Shown: piece by piece, positions 26,076 through 34,429 of the stretch | Numbering within the stretch: position 1 is the stretch's first letter | Layout: each line of letters begins with the position of its first letter | Assembly: GCA_020633055.1 (NCBI GenBank) | Contig: JACKEJ010000015.1 | Location: 1 to 64,000, forward strand | Origin: Sandaracinaceae bacterium | GTDB taxonomy: Bacteria > Myxococcota_A > Polyangia > Polyangiales > Houyiibacteriaceae | Direction: 5' to 3' | DNA: 64,000 nucleotides | Notes under the pieces: generated by a model | The model's database searches: none | Told to the model about the DNA's origin: nothing | Seen by the model: the letters and a program-made list of their open reading frames with translations, nothing else | Position numbers and translations under genes: made by a program

Positions 26076-28262
26076 TTACGCCGAGGCGACGTCCCCCGGA
26101 GGTGAGGTGACTGCGCCGACCTGCACCGCGAAGCCCGTCAGCCGCGTCATTCCGCTGATGCGCTCGACCGACTCGGGGCCGTCGGCGGCGAGGACGTTGG
26201 CGTTCACGCCCGTGGTGCCCTGGGCCACGCGCAGTCCCTCGGCGCGCTGGTGACCCCAGCCGTGAGGCAGCGCCACTACGCGCGGGGCCAGGTCGTCCGT
26301 GATGCGCACGTACACGCGCAGCTCGCGCCCGTTGGCACGCACGCTGGCGAGCGCGCCCTCGCCGAGACCATGGGCCGCGGCGTCGTCCGCGCGCATGAAG
26401 AGGTAGTTACGCCCGCGCTTGCCGCGCACCAGCCCCTCCACGTTGTGCATCCACGAGTTGTGCGAGTTGCGCTCGCGCTTGGTGATCAGCCGCAGCTCGT
26501 CCAGCGTCGCCAGCTCGCGCTCGAAGCGCGCCTCGAGCCCCTCGGCGGCCTCCATCAGGTCCGGCGGCGCGAGGTCCACGCGCTTGTCCGCCGTGAGCAG
26601 GCGCCCCGGGAGCAGGTCGCCCGGGGCCTTGCGGCGCAGCGGCCTACCATGCGGGTGGCGCTGCACGCCCCCGAGCGTGGTCTGCCCCGTCGCAGCGACC
26701 ATGCCCGCGTACAGCTGGTCCGGGTGGAAGGCCAAGCGCTCTCCCAACACGGGCAAGCGCCGCACGCGCCGGTCGAGCGCGCGCCACAGCTCGCTCCCGC
26801 GCACGCCCATGAGCGGGACGCCAATCGCGTGCGCCAGCTCGCGGAAGATCCACCACTCGTGCCGCTGCTCTCCGTCGGGCTCCACCACGGCGGGCGTGTG
26901 CTGCAGGTACGGCTCCGTCATGAAGCCCTGCGCGCCCAGCGGCAGGTCGCTGCGCTCCAAGAACGACAGCCCCGGCAGCACGTAGTGCGCCAGCTGCCCC
27001 GTCTCGTTGCGGAACAGGTCGATGCACACCAGCAGCTCGAGCGCGCCCAGGGCCTCGCGCATGCGCGCCTCGTTGGCGCAGCTGAGCACCGGGTTGCCCG
27101 CGGTGACGAACAGCGCGCGCACCTGCCCCACGCCCGGCGTGAGGATCTCGTCGGGCAGGATGGCCCCCGGCAGCTGGTCCAGCACGGCCTCGAAGTCGCC
27201 GATGCGCGAGCGCTGGTGGCCGCGCCCGAAGCCGGTGTGATGCGCCAGCGTCGCGAGCGGGAACATGCCGTGCGGCACGATGGCGCCCCCCTCGCGGTCG
27301 AGGTTGCCGCTGAGCACGTTGATGGCGTTCACCAGCCAGAACGCGAGCGAGCCCGTCTGCCCCATGTTGAGGCCGGTGGACGCGTACACGCTGGCCCCCG
27401 GCGCGCTCATGAACGAGCGCACCAGCTCGCGCAGCAGGGCCGCGTCGACGCGCGTGACCACCTCCGTGCGCTCGGGCGGGAAGGCCGCCACCAGCTCGCG
27501 CAGCCCGTCTTGGCCGCGCACGTGGCGCACCGTACCTGGGTCGTGGTCGGCCAGCAGCACGTGCAGGAACGACAGCAGGAAGAACACGTCGGTGTCGGGG
27601 CGGATGAAGACCTGCTCGCCCACGCGCTCGGCCGTCTCCGTGCGCCGCGGGTTCACGTGCACCACGCGCCCGCCGCGCGCCTCGATGCCCAGCAGCGTGT
27701 CCACCGCGTTGGGCGCATGCACGAAGCTCATCTGGCTGATGGCGGGGTTCGTGCCGATCAGCACCACCATGTGCGTGCGCCCCAGATCGGGCACCGGCTG
27801 CAGGATCGCGGACCCATACATGCGCTCCGCCACGGCGAACTTGTTCGAGCAGTCCTGCGTGGACGAGCCGTAGGCGTTGCGCGTGCCGAGCCCCTTGGTG
27901 AAGGCCGCGGCGAACATGGCGTGCGCGATGCTGAACGCGGCGGGGTTGCCCAAGAACGTTCCCACCGCGTGCGGCCCGTGCTGCTCGCGGATGGCGCGCG
28001 TGCGCTCGCCGATCTCGCGCAGCGCCGTCTCCCACGACACGGGCTCGAAGCGCTCGGTGCCGGGCACGCGCCGCAGCGGCGTCTTCACGCGGTCCGGCGA
28101 GGCGTGCACGTCGACGTAGCGCACGCCCTTGATGCACACGAAGCCCTTCGAGGACACGTGGTCCGGGTCGGGGCGCAGGGCCAGCACGCGGTTGTCCTCG
28201 ACGTCGGCCAAGAGCCCGCAGGACGCCTCGCAGATGCGGCAGAAGGTGGGGATGGTGCGCAT
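26076..28262 (-). CDS. Molybdopterin-dependent oxidoreductase with 4Fe-4S cluster
   Basis: A 728-residue DMSO-reductase-family catalytic subunit. ATG 28262 follows GAGGAAGG. Cys8, Cys11, Cys15 and Cys43 (CRICEASC ... GFVC) bind a 4Fe-4S cluster. Blocks FLGNPAAFS, IGTNPAISQ, STGLNMGQTG and NILSGNLDREGGA bind the two pterins. The position that holds SeCys/Cys in formate dehydrogenases appears to be Ala143 here (DCSNKFA), as in arsenite oxidase, so the metal may lack a protein ligand. There is no Tat signal, so it should be cytoplasmic. No small electron-transfer subunit is adjacent; a MoaD/ThiS-type protein lies divergently 192 bases away. The substrate is unknown. Confidence 0.88.
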   Translation of the reverse strand: MRTIPTFCRICEASCGLLADVEDNRVLALRPDPDHVSSKGFVCIKGVRYVDVHASPDRVKTPLRRVPGTERFEPVSWETALREIGERTRAIREQHGPHAVGTFLGNPAAFSIAHAMFAAAFTKGLGTRNAYGSSTQDCSNKFAVAERMYGSAILQPVPDLGRTHMVVLIGTNPAISQMSFVHAPNAVDTLLGIEARGGRVVHVNPRRTETAERVGEQVFIRPDTDVFFLLSFLHVLLADHDPGTVRHVRGQDGLRELVAAFPPERTEVVTRVDAALLRELVRSFMSAPGASVYASTGLNMGQTGSLAFWLVNAINVLSGNLDREGGAIVPHGMFPLATLAHHTGFGRGHQRSRIGDFEAVLDQLPGAILPDEILTPGVGQVRALFVTAGNPVLSCANEARMREALGALELLVCIDLFRNETGQLAHYVLPGLSFLERSDLPLGAQGFMTEPYLQHTPAVVEPDGEQRHEWWIFRELAHAIGVPLMGVRGSELWRALDRRVRRLPVLGERLAFHPDQLYAGMVAATGQTTLGGVQRHPHGRPLRRKAPGDLLPGRLLTADKRVDLAPPDLMEAAEGLEARFERELATLDELRLITKRERNSHNSWMHNVEGLVRGKRGRNYLFMRADDAAAHGLGEGALASVRANGRELRVYVRITDDLAPRVVALPHGWGHQRAEGLRVAQGTTGVNANVLAADGPESVERISGMTRLTGFAVQVGAVTSPPGDVASA

Positions 28263-28454
28263 GGGAGCCTTCCTCGGATACAAACGACGCCACAGCGTAC
28301 CAGCGGTCTCCCGCGCTTGCACCGTGTGTCCCCGCAACGTCCGGTGGTCGCGTCGTGGCCCAGATGCGACACGTCGGAGCCACACCGCGTGTCGCCATCG
28401 CGTTGACGCGCGCCTTCCCGCTCCGGCAGCATCACGGGCTCGTCGAGGAAGCGC

Positions 28455-28733
28455 ATGGCCACGGTCCGACTCACGAAGCACCTGTTCACGTTCTTCCCGC
28501 AGCTGCAGGGACAGGACATCGTCGTGCCCGCGCAGACCGCGGCGGACGTGGTCCGCGAGCTCGAGGCGCTGGCTCCCGGCATCGCGCTCTACCTGTGCGA
28601 CGAGCGCGGCGTGTTGCGCACCCACGTGAACATCTTCATCGGGGACGAGCGCATCCTGGATCGCCGTCACCTCTCGGACCCCGTCGCGGAAGACGCGCAG
28701 GTGTTCGTGTTGCAATCACTGAGCGGAGGCTAG
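28455..28733 (+). CDS. MoaD/ThiS family sulfur-carrier protein
   Basis: A 92-residue ubiquitin-fold protein ending in Gly-Gly (LQSLSGG), the C-terminal signature through which these carriers are adenylated and thiocarboxylated. GAGGAAG lies just upstream of the ATG. The core VNIFIGDERI matches the MoaD/ThiS beta-grasp. It is followed after two bases by a beta-propeller protein gene, a pairing I recall from many actinobacterial and proteobacterial genomes. It may supply sulfur for molybdopterin of the divergent oxidoreductase or for another pathway; the first is an inference from position. Confidence 0.85.
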   Translation: MATVRLTKHLFTFFPQLQGQDIVVPAQTAADVVRELEALAPGIALYLCDERGVLRTHVNIFIGDERILDRRHLSDPVAEDAQVFVLQSLSGG

Positions 28734-28735
28734 GC

Positions 28736-29896
28736 ATGGCGCAGCGCATTCTGGTGGGGACTCGCAAGGGCACGTTCGCGGTGGAGAAGACCGACGGCGC
28801 GTGGCGGCCGCGGCTGCTGGGACACGCCGGCGCGGGCGTGAACTTCGTCGCGCGGGACCCGAACACGGGCACGCTGTGGGCGCTGCTGGGCCACGGCCAC
28901 TGGGGGGCCAAGCTGTCGCGCTCCAAGGACGACGGCGTCACGTGGGAGGACGCTCCGCAGATCACCTACCCCGAGGGCGCGCGGCACTACGCCGACGTGC
29001 TGCCGGTCGAGGGCGCGGAGGTGCCCGCGAAGCGGCCCATCAAGGCGTCCACGCTGCTCAAGCTGTGGGTCATTTCGTTCGGCTCCGACGGGCGCATCTA
29101 CGTGGGCACCATCCCGGGTGGGCTCTTCGTCAGCGACGACGGGGGCGAGAGCTTCGAGCTGAACCGGCCGCTGTGGAACCACCCGTCGCGCGGCGGCGAC
29201 CTCTTCACGACGGACGGCACCGGCGACACGCACTGGTGGGGTACCCCAGCGTCTGAGGGCGAGTTCGCGCCTGGCATCCACTCCATCGCGGTGGACGCGC
29301 AGGACCCGAAGCGCTTGCTGGTAGCCATCTCCACGGCGGGCGTGCTGGAGAGCACGGATGGGGGCGCGAGCTGGACGGGGCGCAACAAGGGCATGCTGAA
29401 CGACTACCTGCCGGACCCGGCGGCCGAGTGGGGGCACGACCCGCACTTCGTCGAGCTGTGCCGCGACCAGCCCGAGCACGTGTGGCAACAGAACCACTCG
29501 GGGGTGTTCTACAGCAGCGACGGGGCCAAGAGCTGGAAGCGGGTGAGCGCGCCCGACGTGGGCGTGCACTTCGGCTTCCCGGTGGCGGTCGACGAGCGCG
29601 ACGGGCGCAAGGCGTGGCTGGTGCCGGGCAAGTCCGACCAGCAACGCACCGCCATCGAGGGCGCGCTTTTCGTGGCGCGCACGCGCGACGGGGGCGAGAC
29701 GTGGGAGGCGCTGCGCGACGGCCTGCCGCAGGAGTGCGCGTACGACGTGGTCTACCGTCACGCGCTCGCGAACGAGCTGGGCACGCTGTGCTTCGGCAGC
29801 ACCACCGGCAACCTGTACGTGAGCGAGGACGAGGGCGACAGCTTCGTGTCCGTCGCGACGAACCTGCCGCCCATCTACTCGGTGCGTTTCGGGTGA
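28736..29896 (+). CDS. BNR/sialidase-like beta-propeller protein
   Basis: A 386-residue, signal-less beta-propeller. GGAGG stands six bases before ATG 28736 and overlaps the end of the MoaD gene. Asp-box-like motifs (SRSKDDGVTWED, SDDGGESFE, STDGGASWTG, SSDGAKSWK, TRDGGETWE, SEDEGDSF) recur about every 55-70 residues and mark BNR blades. The family is often labelled exo-alpha-sialidase, but the absence of a signal peptide and the link to a MoaD/ThiS protein argue against glycan cleavage. It is translationally close to the carrier protein and probably works with it. Exact role unknown. Confidence 0.82.
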   Translation: MAQRILVGTRKGTFAVEKTDGAWRPRLLGHAGAGVNFVARDPNTGTLWALLGHGHWGAKLSRSKDDGVTWEDAPQITYPEGARHYADVLPVEGAEVPAKRPIKASTLLKLWVISFGSDGRIYVGTIPGGLFVSDDGGESFELNRPLWNHPSRGGDLFTTDGTGDTHWWGTPASEGEFAPGIHSIAVDAQDPKRLLVAISTAGVLESTDGGASWTGRNKGMLNDYLPDPAAEWGHDPHFVELCRDQPEHVWQQNHSGVFYSSDGAKSWKRVSAPDVGVHFGFPVAVDERDGRKAWLVPGKSDQQRTAIEGALFVARTRDGGETWEALRDGLPQECAYDVVYRHALANELGTLCFGSTTGNLYVSEDEGDSFVSVATNLPPIYSVRFG

Positions 29897-29974
29897 ACCC
29901 GCGCGCGAGACGACGCGTGACGCCGGGCGCCCGGCCAAAGGACGCCCAGCGTCGGACCCACACCGTCGCTGGGG

Positions 29975-30871
29975 GTGGGCTGGTCACCGACGGTGGACGC
30001 CGCTAGAGTTCCCCAAGTGGTGACAGGCAACGAGAAGGTCGGACCCCACGCGCTGGCGTGCCTGCTCGGCCTCGTGGGCGTCGGCTACCTGGACCACGTG
30101 ACGGGCAACGAGATCCGCCTGTTCCCGCTGTACTACGTGCCGATTGGATGGGCCGCGTGGTACGGGCCCACGTGGCTCACCGTGGCCTCCGTCGTCGGCG
30201 CGACGGTGGCGTGGCTCGTCGCCGCCCTCACCAGCGGCCTGGTGTACAGCCAGGCGTTCATCTGGCCATTGAACACGGCCGTGCAGCTGCTCGCGTTCGG
30301 CGTGCTGGGGGCCCTCCTGGTGGGGCTCAAGCGCCGGCTCGCGCGCGAGGTGCGGGCCGGCCGCTACGACGCGCTGACCACGGTGCTGAACAAGCGCGGG
30401 TTCGAGGAGGCGGCCGCCAAGACCTTCGGTGCGCTCGAGCCCGACGAGGACCGCGCCGTGTTCGTGTTCGTCGACCTCGACAACTTCAAGCAGGTGAACG
30501 ACACCCAGGGACACGACGCGGGGGACGCAGCGCTGGTCGAGGCCGCGCGCCTGCTGCGGAGCAGCACGCGTCAGCGCGACGCGGTGGCCCGCTGGGGTGG
30601 GGACGAGTTCGTGCTGCTGCTGGCGGACACGGACCTCGCGCACGCCGAGACCGTGCTGGAGCGGCTGCGTTCCGCGCTCCAGGCGGAGATGACGCGCCGC
30701 GGTTGGCCCATCACGGCGAGCATCGGCGCGCTCGAGGTGTCCACCGCCGGGGCGACGCTGACTGACGTGCTCAAGGCCGCCGACACGCTGATGTACGAAG
30801 CCAAGCGCGAAAAGAACAAGGTGGTGGCGGGCCGCTACAAGCCTGGCCAGGCCACGGCGCTGGCCCCCTGA
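29975..30871 (+). CDS. Membrane-bound diguanylate cyclase (GGDEF)
   Basis: About 298 residues. The start is uncertain: GTG codons at 29975, 30017 and 30020 are possible and none has a strong ribosome site. Residues about 25-115 form three to four membrane helices. The GGDEF domain begins near residue 130 with DALTTVLNKRGFEE and has FVDLDNFKQVND and the intact active-site motif WGGDEF, so it should synthesise cyclic di-GMP. No inhibitory-site RxxD is obvious before the motif. A sensory role for the membrane part is inferred. It converges with the thioesterase gene, with 8 bases between stops. Confidence 0.88.
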   Translation: MGWSPTVDAARVPQVVTGNEKVGPHALACLLGLVGVGYLDHVTGNEIRLFPLYYVPIGWAAWYGPTWLTVASVVGATVAWLVAALTSGLVYSQAFIWPLNTAVQLLAFGVLGALLVGLKRRLAREVRAGRYDALTTVLNKRGFEEAAAKTFGALEPDEDRAVFVFVDLDNFKQVNDTQGHDAGDAALVEAARLLRSSTRQRDAVARWGGDEFVLLLADTDLAHAETVLERLRSALQAEMTRRGWPITASIGALEVSTAGATLTDVLKAADTLMYEAKREKNKVVAGRYKPGQATALAP

Positions 30872-30879
30872 CGGCGGCG

Positions 30880-31323
30880 CTATTCAGGCGTGAGCAAGAA
30901 GTGCGCGTTCGCCGCCGCGACGAGCTTGTTCGGGTCGTCCTGCCAGCAGAAGGTGCGCACGTTCGCGACGCGGCGCCCGTGCCGAATGAACTCGGCGCGC
31001 GCGAAGGTGTCCTTGCCGCGCTCGGCCTTCTGCAGGAACTCCACCGTGATGTTGATGGTCTTCGGTACGCGCACCGTGTCGGCCGACCACAGCAGCTTGA
31101 AGATGGCGGCCGACTCCATCATCGCGCCCAGCGTACCGCCGTGCAGCGCGTCCACGGAGCCGTTGCCGATCAGGTGCTCGGCGTAAGGCATGGTGACGCG
31201 CAGGTCGCCGTCGACGACCGTGACCTGGAAGCCCATGAAGCGGGCGTAGGGCACGAGCGCCAGCAGCTGCCCGAAGTCGTTGCTGTCCCGCGCGTGCAGC
31301 AGGGCGTCCTTGAGCTCGGTCAT
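30880..31323 (-). CDS. PaaI-type hotdog thioesterase (distal)
   Basis: A 147-residue hotdog-fold protein. The motif DALHGGTLGAMMESAA (about residues 53-68) is the active-site helix of PaaI-like acyl-CoA thioesterases, with the conserved HGG. It begins one base after the stop codon of the neighbouring hotdog gene and is last in a three-gene operon. It is predicted to hydrolyse an aryl- or acyl-CoA in the cytoplasm. The upstream neighbour is a diverged relative, so the pair may act as a heterotetramer (inference). Confidence 0.85.
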   Translation of the reverse strand: MTELKDALLHARDSNDFGQLLALVPYARFMGFQVTVVDGDLRVTMPYAEHLIGNGSVDALHGGTLGAMMESAAIFKLLWSADTVRVPKTINITVEFLQKAERGKDTFARAEFIRHGRRVANVRTFCWQDDPNKLVAAANAHFLLTPE

Positions 31324-31324
31324 C

Positions 31325-31771
31325 TCACTTGTCCCCGCGGAAGATGATGAACGTGCCAGCGCACGACGCGACCGGGTCGTTCGGGTCGCCGTCGTGGGTG
31401 ATGCCGCGCGTGAAGGCCACGTTCTTGGTGACGCGGTAACACTCGGCGCGGCAGACGAGGTCCGCACCGCGCGCGCCGGGGCGCAGGTAGTCGATGCGCA
31501 GGTCGAGCGTGGCCACACGCATGGGCTTGCCCAGCCGGATCATGACCGCCCCGCCGCAGCCCGCGTCCATCAGCGTGGTGACCGCGCCGCCGTGGATGAC
31601 GCCCGTCTCGGGGTTGCCCACCAGCTTCTCGGAGTACGGCAGGCGCAGCTCCAGGAACTCGGGCTCGAAGTCCACCAGCTCGATGCCGAGCGCCACGTTG
31701 TGCGGGACGCCGTTGACGAACACCCGGTCGATCAGGGTGCGGACGCGGTCTTTGTCGGGGATGGCGCTCAT
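31325..31771 (-). CDS. PaaI-type hotdog thioesterase (proximal)
   Basis: A 148-residue hotdog-fold thioesterase with GVIHGGAVTTLMDAGCGGA (about residues 57-75), the family's catalytic helix. An N-terminal helix (DKDRVRTLIDRVFVNGVP) precedes the core. Its start codon lies one base from the stop of the parvulin lipoprotein gene and it is followed directly by the second hotdog gene. The substrate cannot be read. The tandem of two related but not identical thioesterases is common in lipid-metabolising bacteria. Confidence 0.87.
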   Translation of the reverse strand: MSAIPDKDRVRTLIDRVFVNGVPHNVALGIELVDFEPEFLELRLPYSEKLVGNPETGVIHGGAVTTLMDAGCGGAVMIRLGKPMRVATLDLRIDYLRPGARGADLVCRAECYRVTKNVAFTRGITHDGDPNDPVASCAGTFIIFRGDK

Positions 31772-31772
31772 G

Positions 31773-32570
31773 TCACTCGTACCGGACGATCACGTGGAAG
31801 CCGAAGGGAGACTCCACGGGGTCGCTGACCTCGCCGATACGTAACGCGAAAGCCGCGCGCTCGAAGGCGGGCACCATCTGGCCGCGCCCGAAGGAGCCCA
31901 GGTCGCCGCCGTTCCCGCCGGGGTCGTCGCTGTACTCGCTGGCCAACGCGTCCCAGTCGTTCGGGTCCGTGCGGGCTAGCTCGGCCACCTCGGCGGCCAG
32001 CTGGAGGGCCTGCTCACGCGTGCGCGTGACGTCGTCGCTGGCGCCGCGGGCGCCGACGTAGCTGATGAGGATGTGGCGCGCCGCGATGCTGGTGGGCCCC
32101 GTCTGCGGGTTGGGCTGGCGCGCCACAATGAAGAAGCCCTGCGGGGTCTCGATGGCCGAGCTGACGTGGCCCACGCGCAGCGCGAAGGCGGCCGACACGA
32201 TCTCGGGTGGGAAGGTGTCCGAGTCTCGCTGCAAACGGTGCGCGTCGTCCCGCGTGTCCGAGTACTGCTGCGCCAGTTCGCGGAAGCTGGTGCCCGGCTG
32301 GTGAGCGAGGCCCGCGACGACACCCGCGCGGGCCTCGGCCTGCGCGCGCGTGCGCGTGGTCTCCTCGTCGGCCCCCTCGGCGCCCTCGTAAGCGATGAGG
32401 ATGACGCGCACCGCGATGAGGTCCACGTCGTCGTCGGCGGCAGCCTGCTCGCGCTCGGGGTAGAGGTCCCCATGGTCCACCGGGGCGGGCAGGCGACACC
32501 CAGGGGCGAGCGTGACCAGGAGGGCGAGCACGAGGATGAAGGCGCGGGGCGCAGACGAGAGACACGTCAT
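31773..32570 (-). CDS. Peptidyl-prolyl isomerase lipoprotein with two parvulin domains
   Basis: A 265-residue protein. The start at 32570 gives a signal peptide with lipobox APGC (Cys25). Two parvulin domains follow at about 53-160 and 165-263. The second is the more canonical: ARHILISY, SEYSDDPGGNGGDLGSFGRGQMVPAFE, GEVSDPVESPFGFHVI. The first keeps the fold but lacks the GG-DLG core (YSDTRDDAHRLQRDS), so it may be a chaperone-like, inactive domain. It would assist folding of envelope proteins in the periplasm. It leads an operon with two cytoplasmic thioesterases, an odd pairing. Confidence 0.87.
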   Translation of the reverse strand: MTCLSSAPRAFILVLALLVTLAPGCRLPAPVDHGDLYPEREQAAADDDVDLIAVRVILIAYEGAEGADEETTRTRAQAEARAGVVAGLAHQPGTSFRELAQQYSDTRDDAHRLQRDSDTFPPEIVSAAFALRVGHVSSAIETPQGFFIVARQPNPQTGPTSIAARHILISYVGARGASDDVTRTREQALQLAAEVAELARTDPNDWDALASEYSDDPGGNGGDLGSFGRGQMVPAFERAAFALRIGEVSDPVESPFGFHVIVRYE

Positions 32571-32640
32571 GCGAGCGAGGTACCCCGAACGCTGCGCCGT
32601 GTCGAGCGCGCAGCAGCCCCGTCCACGGGCCGCGAAGCGC

Positions 32641-33456
32641 TCAGATGGGCTGGGGCGTACCGGGCGGCGGGGCGGTCTGGGCCGCGCCCGAGCCGGTCTG
32701 GCCCGCGCCCGAGCCGGTCTGGCCCGCGCCACCGCCGCCACGGGCGAGCAGCCGACGAATGCGCCCCTCGTCGAAGCCGGTGAGGATCGTGCCGTACACG
32801 TCGATGACGGGGATGCCCGTGGTGGCGACCCCGGCGGCGCGCGCCTTGCGGTTCATCTCGTCGCGCGCGCCCGGGTCCCGCTCGATGTCACGATCCACGA
32901 AGGCCACCCCCTCGCGCTCGAAGAAGCGCCGGGCCTGACGACAGGCGCCACACCATGACGCTCCGTACAAGACCACCTCGCCCGAAACGGCTGCGAGCGC
33001 GGCCCCCGCCGTCGCGCTGGGCCGAGCCTGTTCCACCCGCGCATCGAACGCGGCGCGCGACATCAGGCGCGCCTGCGTGGGGAGCTCACTGCGCAGGTCC
33101 GCCACGAACACCCGCCCGTCCGCGGGACGCTGGTCGGGAGGGAGCGTGAGCGAGTCCACGCGCACCCACGCGCGGGCGGCCTCGGGGACCTCTCCGACGT
33201 GATGAACCGTGTGCGCACCCTCGGCGTCGACGTACGTGAGCAGGAGGTCGTCCCCCGCGTCGTTCAGCGCGAAGGGCAGGTCCACCAGCTCGGCCTCTGC
33301 CTGCGCGGCTTCGTCGCTCCCCGTGGGCGCGCTCGCGTCATCCGCCGACGCGCCGCAACCGGACACGTTCGCGAAGGCCACCAGGGCACACGAGGAGAGC
33401 GCCCACGCGACGAGCGTGGCGCCCGCGAGAGGGCCCGTGACGTTCCGTGCTTCCAT
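32641..33456 (-). CDS. Glutaredoxin/thioredoxin-like lipoprotein
   Basis: A 271-residue protein with a lipoprotein signal ending VSGC (Cys34). An extended linker domain (35-158) precedes a thioredoxin-fold domain with the redox pair WCGAC (Cys169/Cys172), DRDIERDP and the cis-Pro loop TGIPV (213-217), the pattern of NrdH/glutaredoxin. The C-terminus is a short repeat of seven residues (QTGSGAG) ending in a Pro-rich tail. A periplasmic glutaredoxin-like protein is unusual; it may reduce or isomerise disulfides in the Cys-rich envelope proteins of this organism (inference). No DsbD-like reductant is next to it. Confidence 0.8.
   Translation of the reverse strand: MEARNVTGPLAGATLVAWALSSCALVAFANVSGCGASADDASAPTGSDEAAQAEAELVDLPFALNDAGDDLLLTYVDAEGAHTVHHVGEVPEAARAWVRVDSLTLPPDQRPADGRVFVADLRSELPTQARLMSRAAFDARVEQARPSATAGAALAAVSGEVVLYGASWCGACRQARRFFEREGVAFVDRDIERDPGARDEMNRKARAAGVATTGIPVIDVYGTILTGFDEGRIRRLLARGGGGAGQTGSGAGQTGSGAAQTAPPPGTPQPI
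32680..32721. repeat. 21-bp tandem repeat in the glutaredoxin-like gene
   Basis: Two near-identical 21-bp units (32680-32700 and 32701-32721), with degraded flanking partial units, encode the seven-residue QTGSGAG repeats of the lipoprotein tail. Slippage-prone and in frame. Confidence 0.75.
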
Positions 33457-33589
33457 GCGGGACGCAGTCTACCAGCCCGCGCGGCAGCGCGCAGGCAGCC
33501 AGCCGTTCACGACGCGCGGATGGGCTCCCATCGATGTCCCTCGGCGTCGGCTCGTCGTGGCGGAGGCTCGCCATCACCGAGCCCCAGCC

Positions 33590-34384
33590 TCAGAGGGGGT
33601 AGCTGCGCACCTGACAGGCGTCGAGGGCGCCCAGGCCGCCCAGCGTCTCGTCCGTCCGCTGGCCCTGAGCCCCCCGCACCATGAAGACGATGCGGTGGCT
33701 CTGCTCGGAGCCGCGGTTCTCCCACGTGTACGACAGGGCGCGCGCCTCGCGCAGCCCCGTCGTCATCTGGGTGATCAAGCCGTCCCAGAAGCCCGCTTCG
33801 CGTCCCTCACCCGCAACGTAGGCCGTGCACGTGAACACGTAGCCGTGGTTCGGCTGAGGGCGGTCGATGGTGATGGCGAACCCCGCGCGGAGGAAGTCGG
33901 TCGAGCCGACCTGGCGACCATCGGCGAGGACCACGACGAGGTCGTTGTCCCGCTCGAGCACAATGTGCTCGCCGAAGCTGCGGGCCCAAACGCGCGTACC
34001 CCCGGACATGTCGTGCACGAAGCCGCTGCGGTAGCCGATCGTCGCGGTCCAGTCGAAGGACTGGCGCGTGCCGAGACGCGTCGCGATCTCGGAGACGGTC
34101 GGCAGCGTGGCGGCGCTCCGTGGGACGGTCGAGAGTGCGCCTGCGGGCATGGGGACGAGCTCCACGCCCGCGCTCGCGGTGGACACCTGGGTCTGGAGGC
34201 CTGGGTTCAGCGAGGCCGCGCGGCGCTGCACGTCGGCGATGGACGGACCGCTGGTCTGCATCGGTCGCCGCTGGGCGATGACGGGCGCGCCGGCCATCAG
34301 CCCCGTCAGGCCCATGAAGCCAAGGAGGGCCGTCGCGAGGAGCGCGAGGCGGCGCAGCGGGAGTCGGGAGCGTGGGTGGGTCAT
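33590..34384 (-). CDS. Secreted protein of unknown function
   Basis: A 264-residue protein with a clear signal peptide (Arg-rich n-region, Leu/Ala core, cleavage near VIAQ). The mature part has no recognised domain; a beta-rich segment (WTATIGYRSGF, VVVLADGRQVGSTDF) and two Cys near the C-terminal half (FTCTAYV, DACQV) suggest a folded periplasmic protein. Forty-five bases downstream of another secreted protein gene on the same strand; the two probably share a transcript. The stretch 33457-33589 shows nothing recognisable. Confidence 0.7.
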   Translation of the reverse strand: MTHPRSRLPLRRLALLATALLGFMGLTGLMAGAPVIAQRRPMQTSGPSIADVQRRAASLNPGLQTQVSTASAGVELVPMPAGALSTVPRSAATLPTVSEIATRLGTRQSFDWTATIGYRSGFVHDMSGGTRVWARSFGEHIVLERDNDLVVVLADGRQVGSTDFLRAGFAITIDRPQPNHGYVFTCTAYVAGEGREAGFWDGLITQMTTGLREARALSYTWENRGSEQSHRIVFMVRGAQGQRTDETLGGLGALDACQVRSYPL

Positions 34385-34429
34385 GGTGTTCTTTCGGGGT
34401 GAGGAACGCAGCGTGGAGACGTCGAAGTC

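Noticed and set aside
26250..28406. An open frame of about 718 codons opposite the molybdopterin oxidoreductase
   Set aside because: Antisense shadow with no motifs; the minus-strand gene has all cluster and cofactor motifs.
28736..29896. Annotation as a true exo-alpha-sialidase
   Set aside because: No signal peptide, and coupling to a MoaD/ThiS protein; only BNR Asp-box repeats support the label.
29984..30643. Minus-strand open frame opposite the GGDEF gene
   Set aside because: Shadow of a gene with an intact GGDEF motif; composition is His/Arg/Gln-rich and has no domain.
32680..32740. Short direct repeats suggestive of a CRISPR-like array
   Set aside because: The 21-bp units are contiguous with no spacers and encode in-frame peptide repeats of a lipoprotein.
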